This document shows positions 12,305 to 22,251 of a stretch of DNA of 64,000 nucleotides, piece after piece. Position 1 is the first letter of the stretch. The number at the start of each line of letters is the position of its first letter. Origin of the DNA: Beroe forskalii (Eukaryota; Ctenophora; Nuda; Beroida; Beroidae); assembly GCA_011033025.1 (NCBI GenBank), contig WFMF01000583.1, positions 1 through 64,000 on the forward strand, in the 5' to 3' direction. The notes below the pieces were generated by a model. The model ran no database searches. It was given only the letters and a program-made list of their open reading frames with translations, and was not told where the DNA came from. The translations under genes were made by a program, and so were the position numbers.

Positions 12305-12720
12305 ATGTATTTAATTTCGATGCTGAATTTAAGTACTTTGGACATCGTCGTAATATCTTGCGGTGTCAACGACCTAGCCCACATGGGAAACGTCCTGAGG
12401 TACTTTTGCGACTTGATTATCCCACGACTTAAACGGTGCTGTGCGGCCAATAAGAACTCCACCTTCGTCTTTAGTAGTATTCTCCACACTTCCCACAGTT
12501 GGCTGAATAAGGAAATTGACGTGTTCAACAGGATTATGTTTGATTGCCTCTCACTGAAGGTGAATAACTTTGTTTTCTTTTGACTCTCATTCTGTCCTCT
12601 TTGAGCAACCCAACATTTCAGGCCAAGGTCAGCCAGAAATGGGGGGTACTTGCTAGGAGGCATGGGGTTCACATATTTTGGCCCCCCCAAGTTGGTCAGG
12701 GATAAAGAACGGTCTCCCCC
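12305..12720 (+). pseudogene. SGNH/GDSL-hydrolase fragment, retroelement ORF1-like
   Basis: The frame at 12305-12583 reads DIVVISCGVNDLAHMGNV, with a G-V-N-D block matching the Gly-x-Asn-Asp block III of SGNH hydrolases. It continues with a VLHTSHSWLNKEID segment typical of the esterase-like domains found in some CR1-group retrotransposon ORF1 proteins. The reading then needs a frame change near 12590; DSHS appears just after, and GVH(I) near 12660 looks like the block V His. The catalytic Ser block I was not found upstream. Broken frames and the missing Ser block mark it as a decayed fragment. Confidence 0.5.
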
Positions 12721-13350
12721 TTTTCCCGTGTGGGTGGGGGGGCGCCAGGTTGCTGATCGTTACGGCGGTCCGGGGCGGGCAGGGGGAATACGGGACACTT
12801 TCAATAGGGAGGGGGGCAATTTCTATAATCAAACGTGATGAGGAGGGAGGATCGTCATTGTATTTAAGGAAAAAGAACAAAGATAGAAAAGGAAAAAAAT
12901 CAAAACCCAAAATTTAAGAAACCAATGTAAAACAAAAACTTACTATGGGGCCAACTAAGGCTGAAAAAGAACTAGTGTTCATCATTATTCGCCGTTCATT
13001 GCGCCATTATTCAGACTGTTATCTGCACCGCTGTTTAGACTGTCACTTTGCTATAAAACGGTGAGGGGCTGGGCAGTGTGCAGGGAGGTGGGTTTGGCCC
13101 CGGGCTTTGGGGTAATGAAATAGAAGGATAAATTTTAAAATCCGATCTCTACTTTGCTATCCTCAAACTTCCAGTCTAACAAACCACTCGAAATTATTAT
13201 AAATTCATTTTCAAAATAAATTAACTAAACTTCCCATACTAATGGCAGCATCAGTGTGCGCACAAGGCTTATGCAGTCTTCGCAACCACTGAATGGTTTT
13301 AACTGTTATATTTGTAAAGTTTTAAATTACTGTTACTGTCCCCATCTGTA

Positions 13351-13581
13351 TTGCATGTGTGTTCAGAGGTAAATGACCTCCCTGTTGTCTGTAACAGTTG
13401 TAATGTTCGTATCCCAAAGCACCACTGCAAGCTTAAATGCTACATATGTAATGAAATTAAGCATTATAAGTGTCAGAACAGTAAGGCTGATGTTAATACG
13501 CTAGTTAAGGTGAGACCTAATAGTTGGGCGTGTTATGAATGCATATCCAGTATCTTTACCAGTAAATGCTACAATGCGTAG
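13351..13581 (+). pseudogene. PHD-type zinc-finger fragment, LINE ORF
   Basis: Cys/His spacing C-N-S-C, C-K-L-K-C-Y-I-C, H-Y-K-C, then W-A-C-Y-E-C fits the Cys4-His-Cys3 pattern of a PHD finger. Such fingers occur in ORFs of CR1/Jockey-like LINEs. It is followed by endonuclease-like sequence on the same strand from about 13950, so it is probably the N-terminal part of that element. The first codon is not fixed and frames break before 13650. Confidence 0.5.
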
Positions 13582-13949
13582 AAAGTCTACAGCAACACCA
13601 AAAACTAAAATTATGTAGTGCATGTAATTTGCTTCTCGTACAAGGCAAATAACATAGAATCCTGCCCATGGTGTGTGATGGAGAGTGCCACAAAAAGTGC
13701 TTGAAGGGCGAATTAGGCTGCATTAATGCTGTAGGGAAGCATGATCCCAGGATATTGGTATCATGTATGAACTTTTGGATATGAGTGGCTGGAAAAATAA
13801 TTCTGTATTTAATCCATACGCCCAGGACAATTCCGTAAATATAATTGGTAATCAGATCAGTACGAGGAAGAAAATAATGAAATGTGGTCCAACGTATCAG
13901 ACTTATTGGTAAACTGCAAGTATACGATACTTAAAAATCTCACCACGCT

Positions 13950-16403
13950 AAGAAAAATGAACTAAGTGTGCTCTCCCTAAACATAAGATCTGTCCATAAA
14001 ACTTAGAGTCTATACTTGACCTAAACAACACCTTTGCTAAGTTCGATGTTTATGTTTTAATGAAACCTGCACACAAATACCGAGAGACTGGGCTAACGGG
14101 CTAGATGACTTGCGAATTGAAGGCTTTCACCCACCTGTCCACCAAGCACCGGCACGCAAGAGCCACCGGGGAGGATTATTAGTTTATGTTAACTTAAACG
14201 CTTGTGAAGAAGATGACATTGAGGCCATTAGTTTGGAAGAGGAACCGTCCACTGACGGCGAGAGGTGCTATTCTAAAAATAAAATCGTGCAAAAAACTCA
14301 GTCGCACTGTCATAATTGGTACGTTTATCGATCACCATCATCACAAAACGCCCAAAGTTTCCATATCATAGAGAGCTCTCTAAACAAAACTATAGACATA
14401 GACTAAACAGGTGTTGATTGTCGAGATTTCAACATTGACTTGATTAAATACGAATCCGACGATCATGCTCGCGGGATCTGATTGACTTAACTAGCAACCA
14501 TGGCTTCTCACAAGTCATATCAAGGCCCACTCGCATAACTGACCACAGCGCAACCTTTAATAGACCACATCTACACTAACCAAGTTCACAAAGTAGTAAC
14601 ACGGCAGTTGTAACGCTCGACATAACAGACCACCTCGCTACGTATATATCAGAGTTTCTGATGGCGAGTATGACAGAACTACCCGACCAGTCAATCGTCG
14701 CAATGATAGTAAAATATGCAACTATAGGCTCTTTAACGAAGCCAATAATGATAAGTTTAAGGAACTACTGGCTAATGAAAACTGGGACGATGTTAAAAAT
14801 ATCGTAAATGCTGATGATAAATATAACCAGTTCATAGGAACTTATACAAAGCACTATGAAGTAGCGTATCCACCTCGTGGATAAAAGAGTTCAAGGAAAA
14901 ATGAGCGTACTTCCTAAACCTTGGATAACGGAGTGGTTAGAGGATGCCTGTAATCGTAAAAATTTGTTATACTACGAACTCGTAAATAATCCTACCGCGC
15001 AAAAGTAAACGAAATATGAAAAGATGTAAATTTTGCGACAAACATATTTAAAACATTGCAAACAAAAATATTATCGAAAATATTTTGATGACTATTATTC
15101 TGATAACTGCAGGAAAAAGTGGCAAATGATTAACAAACTACTGAACAGGAATAATAAACGCGTCCAAATTAAGAAATTGATTGATAAGGACGGAAAAGTA
15201 ACTCATGATACTGAAGCAATCTGCGAAAATTCAACGATTATTTCACCAATATTGCCAGCAACCTCAAACAAAAATTGAAAATTCCGGTTCAGATAACGAT
15301 TACAGGTGTCATCTAAATGGTTCCGTGTCCAATACCATAGTCACTTTAGGAGTCATGAAGCATGAAGTTAGGGACATAATTAATAAGTTCAAGAACAAGT
15401 CTACTAGGGACACGAAAATAAGTGTGCTAAAATTAGCGGCCGAAGATGATAGTTTTATTGAAATACTTACCGATACCATCGAAGCATCCTTTGATCAAGG
15501 TATATTTCCTGAATCTCTTAAGCTAGCGCAGGTAGTTCCAATACATACAAGGAAGGGCCAAAGACTGATGTAGCTAACTATAGACCTATCTCACTCTGTA
15601 GGCTCTTTCTAAAATATATGAAAAATTAATGCACATAAGAATTATGTCCTATCTTGATAAAAATAAGTCGCTGCATGAACTACAGTACGGCTTTTAGGGC
15701 AGGCCGGTCATGTGAGCATGCCTTGTTAATGGCTCAAAATAATTCTTGCTAAGTTCTCTTAACAAGAATGCAGTATCTCTGCTGCTTCTATTGATTTCTC
15801 TAAGGCGTTTGACATGGTAGATCACGATATACTGCCCACAAGCTTAACCATTATGGAATTCGCGGCAAAACCCTTTGATTGGTTAAAAAGTTATCTAAAC
15901 AATAGGAAACAATTTGTAGCGATAGATAACAAAAAGTCATCTAACCAGCATGCGTTTTGGTGTTCCCCTAAGGGAGTATATTGGGACCTTTGCTCTTTAT
16001 TATATATAAATGACATGCCTGGTATAGACAAATTTTGCCAAATTCATCCTATATGCTGACGATGCTAACATAATAATTACTGGCAAAAGTGTCTCTGAAA
16101 TTGAAAATAAGTTAGCAACTTTGAGCTGTAAATTATTCCAATGGGTAAATAGCAATGGCTTGATGCTAAACCTCAAAAACCCACTACATGATATTCAGCA
16201 GAAATAAAATTTTGCAAAATCCCGATCTTAAAATTAACAACTTCCCACGCTAAGCGAGTCCAGGAAGCTCGCTTCCTTGGAGCGATGGTTGACGAAAAAT
16301 TGGCATGGTCTGCTCACATTAAGGCCCTAAGAAGTAAAATGTCAAGATACGTTGGCATTATGTACAAGATAAAATCCAAAGTTCCTGAACAAGTAAGGCT
16401 TCA
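13950..16403 (+). mobile_element. CR1/Jockey-like LINE: endonuclease and reverse transcriptase, 5' segment
   Basis: In successive broken frames the strand shows an APE-type endonuclease (LSLNIRSVHK about 13975, GGLLVYVN about 14170, FYRSPSS about 14325, VDCRDFNIDLI about 14415, ITDHSAT and TDHLATYI about 14540-14650). Then come reverse transcriptase blocks: NYRPISL about 15580, LQYGF-RAGRSCEHAL about 15680-15730, IDFSKAFDMVDHDIL about 15790, LLYINDMPG about 16000 and YADDAN about 16050, the last being the catalytic Asp-Asp box. Several frameshifts and stops separate the pieces, so it is dead. The frame reading PEQVRL stops at 16403 and resumes at 19327 after an insertion. Confidence 0.8.
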
Positions 16404-19326
16404 CAGAGGGGGGCGGTCGCCTAGTACTGCGAAATGGCGCAGCCAGTCTCAGTCAGACCGTCTCGTGCAAGCCCCTGTCGTAGCAGATGATCGAGAGTCC
16501 CTGTGGGCTCCCATCGTCGATCTCGGTAGGTAGACTGGGTATGGAGTTGGCTCTCGTACCCAGCGGGGTCCCTCTGCGGCGGGACTGCTGCTGATGTCCC
16601 ATGGCAGCCGGAATGCCCCAGATACAGCCTAGTCCATAGCGGACATAGCACTAGCGTGCACCAGAGTCCAGATCTGGACTCTGGCCAGACAACTCCGCTA
16701 TAGCGGCAATAGTCCTGAGTGGACAACTTCCATATTCCATAACCCTTGCCATTGCGGCAAAACGGATTGATACCCATCTGATCCACTTAAAAACACATAA
16801 TTCCCAATAGACATCAACTCACCACATCAAATTGCCACATCAACTCAAAGGTCACACTCCAAGGGATCTGAAGCCCATAGCGGGATACCAGTCCCACCTT
16901 TACCAAGGGTTCTGAAGCCCCAAGGGATACCAGTCCCTCCCTTACCAAGGATCTGAAGCCCCAAGTGGGATACCACCAGTCCTTCCCTTATCAAGGATCT
17001 GAAGCCCTGGCTGGATACCAGTCATTCCCTTACCAAGGATCTGAAGCCCCAAGTGGGATACCAACTACCAGTCCTTCCCTTACCAAGGATCTGAAGCCCC
17101 AAGCGGGATACCAGTCCCACCCTTTATCAAGGGTTCTGAAGCCCAAGTGGGATACCAATTACCAGTCCTTCCCTTTATCAAGGATCTGAAGCCCCAAGGG
17201 ATACCAGTCCCACCCCTTACTAAGGGATCTGAAGCCCCAAGGGATACCAGTCCTCCCTTTACCAAGAATCTGAAGCCCCAAGTGGGATACTAATTACCAG
17301 TCCTTCCCTTACCAAGGATCTGAAGCCCCAAGGGATACTCAGTCATTCCCTTATCAAGGATCTGGAAGCCCCAAGCAGGATACAAGTCCATCTCTTTATC
17401 AAGGGTTCTGAAGCCCAACAGCGGGACAGTCCCTTAGTCTGACTCTATCTCAGCAGATGCTTAAAATCCTGAAACTTTTCGCATGCATATACAATCTTGA
17501 CACTTGTCCCACGTTTTTTTTTTCTTCAAATACACTCTGTTCTGCTTTCTTGGAAGCAAATGCCAGGCATCGTGCTTGGATATTGCATCATTAAATACAC
17601 TCTAAAACATATCTTATAATTATTTGAGTACCTAAGACCGCCTTGGAGCCGTCATAAATGCCAAATAACAAGCATAAACGTGTGGAAACCTGACCCTAAC
17701 AACCTATCAATGTCAATTCATCGTCAAGACATACCTAACAACTTTAATGATCATCCTGGTTAACTCCTGGCCTCAGTTAATATGCATGCAATCTTGGACT
17801 TTTTTAGCGCATATGCTTACAATCTTGACATTTAAAATACACTTGGTTCCACTTTCTGAGGATTACCACACTTCGTAATGGATACTGTATGGATTTGATA
17901 TACCTCCTAGAACATTATATAGCAAACATTTGAGCGGCCCTATGACTTACTTGGAACCGTCAGAAACTCCTAATTTGTGGCATAAATTGTTTTCAATTCA
18001 ATGTCTCTATACTCTAGTCTATATCTATATCATCATCAGAATTTAACCCAGATCTAAATCTGGCCTCAGGTTATATGCTTACAACCCTCACTGTTTTGTA
18101 TATGAGTATATTATTGACATTTTTACTCCTTTTTGTGGCGGCACCATAAGGGCAGCCTGGAGCCTAAAATCTCCAAACCTATGAGAAGGAACATACATGT
18201 CTACAAACCAGAACTGCCTAATTAACAGCAAGAGCAAGAGGGACCCAAACTCCTCCCCTTTATTTTAACACTGTCCCGGAGTTAAGGAGACCTTAGATCA
18301 CTTCTGTGGGGAGTGCCTTGCTTACTCCCATACTAGCAGCTAAAAAGGCAGCTGATTTTTGGCATCCTATACTAAAAAGCCTTACTAATGCAAGAAATAG
18401 AATTACAGTCATTCACTGTAAAGATTTGGCCTCCTATAGTCATATTGAGAGTGTCAGACATTATGATCCCCCATCCTGCCATGATGTAGTCATGATGACC
18501 GTCATGATGTCATTATGGCCATCCCATGGGGACATATCATTCTGTTCTCACTAAGTTTCTCAGCAGGCACCACAAACTGGAGTGAGATAGCAACCACCTA
18601 TCAAGAGGAGATAATTGATTATGACAATCAGCTGACCCCGAATCAACAAGTCCCATCCCAGCTCTAACAGAGTCGTGCCACTGAGCTGTAGGTAATACTT
18701 TATTTTCTAAAACTAAATAACACCACATCTGAAGCAGGAAGGACGATGCCTGCCGTAGATTGTAGAAAACCAACTCTTCTGTAATAAAAATGAGTAAAAA
18801 CACACCAAACTATTACAACATATATACATACTTCATAAACACAAGTTAAAAGCCGGTCCCACCGCTTCTCAACAGAGAAAAGCCATGGGAACATTTAAAG
18901 CACATCACATAAGGAAGGAGGCACATTGGCGGCAATGCGTGCGCCGGCATATAACTAACCTCCTCCGCAAACAAACGACAGTACGAACACACAAACCCAA
19001 CACACCACATACAAATACTCTACAATACCAATAAATCTTAAACCAGCACAACTCGCCATCAGAGCCATAGAAGTCGATGGTTGTAGGTTAAGGCCCAGGA
19101 GGCCACTTACCACAGGGACCAAGTAGTCAATCTCCGGAGGGGCGCCCTTGACTCAATTGGGCATCTGTAAAGATGCCATCATCTGGCATCCCAGGTAAGG
19201 GGTACTAGTCAAACTAGTAGTGCATGCCAGGTGGGTTCCAGCAGAGCTCTGCTATGGAGAGCTGCCAACTCCCACGCGTGGCGGGGGAGGCGGACAGTGA
19301 ACATTGCAAAAAAAAAAAAAAAAAAT
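16404..19326 (+). mobile_element. 2.9-kb poly(A)-tailed retroelement inserted in the LINE
   Basis: The host LINE carries GTAAGGCTTCA at 16393-16403 and again at 19327-19337, an 11-bp target duplication. The insert begins CAGAGGGGGGCGG and ends with about 18 A at 19308-19325, the mark of target-primed reverse transcription. No reverse transcriptase was found, so it is non-autonomous or 5'-deleted. Contents: a GC-rich 5' part (16404-16790), a minisatellite (16860-17430), an AT-rich middle and a GC-rich 3' part (19070-19300). An ORF at 18306-18554 and its upstream DHFCGECL phrase hint at a zinc-binding C-terminus, but too weakly to name. Confidence 0.85.
16860..17430. repeat. Minisatellite (GATCTGAAGCCCCAAG units)
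   Basis: About 12 units of 40-60 bases, each with GGATCTGAAGCCCCAAG, GGGATACCAGTCC and TTCCCTTACCAA. ORFs across it are repeat translations and are not genes. It lies within the poly(A)-tailed insert. Confidence 0.8.
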
Positions 19327-19760
19327 GTAAGGCTTCAGATATATCATAGTTTTGTTCAGAGTCATCTTAACTTTTGCTGTTTAGTTTGGGGCTTTATGAA
19401 CAAAAGTAACATAAGTCAACTTTTCACCGCACAGAAAAAAGCTATGAGAGCAGTAATGCCGGGATATGTCAACTACTACTACAGACGGTAGGCTTCCTAC
19501 TAGCACGAAAAAGCTCTTTCAATGATTATGGTATTCTAACAATCCACGGCATTATTGCAAAATCAGGCAGTTCAAATGATGCATAAGGCCAAAAGCCTGT
19601 CCATGTTACCAATCTCAATTAAAACCACGATCAATAGTGATATCTTGACTATGAGTACACTGGATCAGACTAATTCCTCGTTTTTAGCATGGTTCAATGA
19701 ACATAACACTCAGGTCTGTGAAACTCTGTGTTTTTTAAAGGTCCACTTTACTACATGACC
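19327..19760 (+). pseudogene. CR1/Jockey-like LINE, 3' segment after the insertion
   Basis: Reading resumes exactly after the duplicated target: LQIYHSFVQSHLNFCCLVWG, then AQKKAMRAVMPGYVNYYYR. This is the usual post-catalytic region of CR1/Jockey-type reverse transcriptases. Joined to the 5' segment without the insert, the frame is continuous across the target site. The rest, to about 19760, is broken. 19761-20460 is AT-rich with nothing recognised. Confidence 0.75.
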
Positions 19761-20459
19761 AGCTTGAACGGTACAAAGTTTCCTTTCACCTGTTTTTGTT
19801 GCATCTCATTCAATATTTTAAAAATAATTCAAAAAGTTTATGATAAAATTACAGTCAGAGGGGTGAGCAAACGATTGAGGACTAATAGCTTCTTAATTTT
19901 TTGACATTAGAGGTCTTAGATCCATGCGAAATGAAGGCAAATTGTTAACTACAGTGTATAATGCTAATGAGTGTATTAAATAAGTGTATAAATATTCAAT
20001 ATTAATTAATTACAAATTATGATGACGTGATATACAAACTTATAAAAATTAATTCGTATATGAATTGTATATGAATGTAATATGAACCGTTTTGCCATAA
20101 CTAATTAAAAAAATCACGGTTTATCGAGTTTTTAGAAGATTTATGTTTGACAGTTTTTTTTATCCGTATTGTTCTTGATTTGCAATAAATTGTTTTGCGA
20201 GTTTTTCTATTCAGGAAGTGAAGTTATGTTTGACACAGTTTCTATCTATTTTGTTATTATTGATCTGCAGTCTTGGTAATATCCGTATTTCCGTATGCTT
20301 TGAAACGACATATTACATAAAGATGAACTCCTTAAATACGTAAATCAGTGCTTTATGAGTTTATGTTTTTGTTGGATTGTTAAACTTGTATTGTGTAATA
20401 TTGATATAATATTGCGGCACATTGCCAGCCCCACCGTGGGTTTCACAACACAACACTAA

Positions 20460-21010
20460 TAGCGGTGTCAAATACTAATAAAAAAAGTGACTGAGTTTCA
20501 AGGCAAAATAGTGCCAGTTTTAAGTTGTGTCAGGGCGAAGTGATTTCAAAGTTGTGTTGTCAGGGTTAGACTGGTGTCAAGTTAAAGAGTGCTGTCAGGG
20601 TAAAGCGAGTCAGGATCATTTTATGGTTTCAAGGTAAAGTGCTGTCGGGTTTAAAGAGGTATCCGTCTAAAAAGGTGGTGTCAAAGCAACTGTTAAATGG
20701 TTTCGAGTGTAAAATTGTTCAGGGTCCACATGCGGTGTCAGGAAAAATTGGCTTCAGGGAAAACTCTCATCAGTGCTTAGTGGTTTCAGGGTGAAGTGTT
20801 GTCAGGGTTGAGTGGTGTGAACTGTGTCAGGGGTTAAGTGGTACCATAAGAAAGTGGTTTCCCGGGTAAAGTGGTGTCAGGGGTAAAGTGGTGCCAGGGC
20901 AAAGTGGTGCCAGGAAAAATACCGTCAGGGCTTAGTGGTTTCTGGGTAAAGAGGTGTCAGAGTTGAGTGGTGTCAGGGTTTAGTGGTGCCATAGTAAAGT
21001 GGTGCCAGGG
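20460..21010. repeat. Right subterminal GTGTCAGGG array of the hAT element
   Basis: More than 20 irregular repeats of GTGGTGTCAGGGTAAAG lie just inside the ATCGGCGATAA motifs of the right terminus. They match the left array at 11140-11425, so the two belong to one element. Confidence 0.7.
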
Positions 21011-21163
21011 AAAACAGAAACTTCTTCAAAATATAGTAATTTTGCTTATTAAATTATCGGTATTATCGGTCAGATTTTATCGCCGATAACCGATAATTAT
21101 TTTTCACGTTTTATCGGCGATAATTTATCGCCGATAATATCGGTTGCAAACCCTACTTTGGAC

Positions 21164-22090
21164 ACTGCGGTTCGAGGAATCAAATTATATGATAAAATTC
21201 ACATGTTTCAAAGTACCATGTTTTTTTCATAATATTCCAATAAAAAGTCACATTCACATGATACAAAGTTTCAATATTTTTTTAATTATTTTAATAATAG
21301 CATTAATTTCAGGATTTCAAGGCAAGTCTCATGACACTGACAGGAATTATGCCAAAAATGGCCGACTGAAAAAGTGAAATATGGTTAGTTTTTTCTCTTT
21401 GTCTATCAATTTTAGGGATTTTAATTATCAGAGGGAAAATAATAAGATTATGTTGAATTGAATTAAAACGAAAATTTATCAGCTCACATTTGGCTCGGTG
21501 AGCCCTACGCAATTATCACAATTGTGCTCTAGCATTGAATATAAATAACTTAGCACGTGCATTTTGTGGAGAGTGATGCAATTTTAATCTTCAGAAATTC
21601 CATACGATTGCTACATGATGCTACTGTACATAATTGATTATGCAATTAATTAGATAATAAGGTAGAAATCGCAGGATGTCGATAAAGACTCACTACATGT
21701 TGAATCCCTTATCAGTTAATTTTCACTCAGTGGCTTATCTCTCGATTTCATTGTGTTGCATTTTCATCTGACTTGTTTATTTGGTGTTGGGTTTGGCCGA
21801 TTTGACCAGTCTGTCACATAGTAGCACTAACATGATGCTGATGATGAATCCCGGTATTAAGTTTCTTCTTTCTTCTCTGTACGGCAATTTACCACAATGG
21901 GAATCCCATCAAGACATTTCAAGCACAGTTGATAAAGCCACAATTTTCTACTATTTCCAGCCTTATTCTTCCCTTCACATCTTTCCAATTCTTTTTTAAT
22001 TCCCTTTGTTTTATCCCTTCCAATGGAATTTTAATCCTAAAAATTCGCTACTCTTCAATGAAATCGCTAACATTCTCCCAGTGAAAGAGA
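21164..22090. other. AT-rich spacer
   Basis: No gene, repeat family or promoter was recognised. Short ORFs at 21144-21377 and 21781-21999 lack motifs. 22071-22080 (ATTCTCCCAG) could be a splice acceptor for the candidate exon that follows. Confidence 0.4.
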
Positions 22091-22251
22091 ATGAGGTACA
22101 TTTTCGAGAATCTCCTCGTGGCTTCAGATGAGGAGTCAGCCAGGAGAGGGAGAGGAGGTGGGGAGTTCAATCCAAATCTGGTACTTTGCTGTCTGTGCTT
22201 CTCTTCCCAGTATGAAAGAGAATCCCTCGCTTCTCACTTTCTACCCCCAGG
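22091..22251 (+). CDS. Candidate first coding exon of the SLC18B1-like transporter
   Basis: From ATG 22091 the frame gives a short acidic/Arg-Gly N-terminus and then LVLCCLCFSSQYERES...HFLPP before a donor CCCCCAG/GTAACA. SLC18B1 proteins have a hydrophobic LCCLCF-type first helix ending in FFP just before the segment encoded by the exon at 27143, and the order and strand fit. The phase does not: the donor leaves one base while the next exon needs two. One extra C in the CCCCC run would fix it, and this assembly has many homopolymer differences. An unrelated exon, or another first exon, remains possible. Confidence 0.4.

Larger units (their letters stand above)
10928..21155. mobile_element. 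Large hAT-type element filled with nested retroelements
   Basis: The termini are perfect 11-bp inverted repeats TAGGGTTTGCA (10928-10938 and 21145-21155). Directly outside, CTTTGGAC occurs on both sides (10920-10927 and 21156-21163), the 8-bp target duplication diagnostic of hAT superfamily insertion. Next to each end are repeated ATCGGCGATAA motifs on both strands, which look like subterminal transposase sites. No hAT transposase (RED/BED domains) was recognised, so mobility would need a protein in trans. The interior holds subterminal GTGTCAGGGT arrays, SGNH and PHD fragments and a split LINE. At 10.2 kb it is unusually long for a non-autonomous copy, mostly because of later insertions. Confidence 0.85.

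Noticed and set aside
16860-17430. CRISPR-like spaced repeats
   Set aside because: The whole unit repeats, including the supposed spacers; it is a minisatellite within a retroelement.
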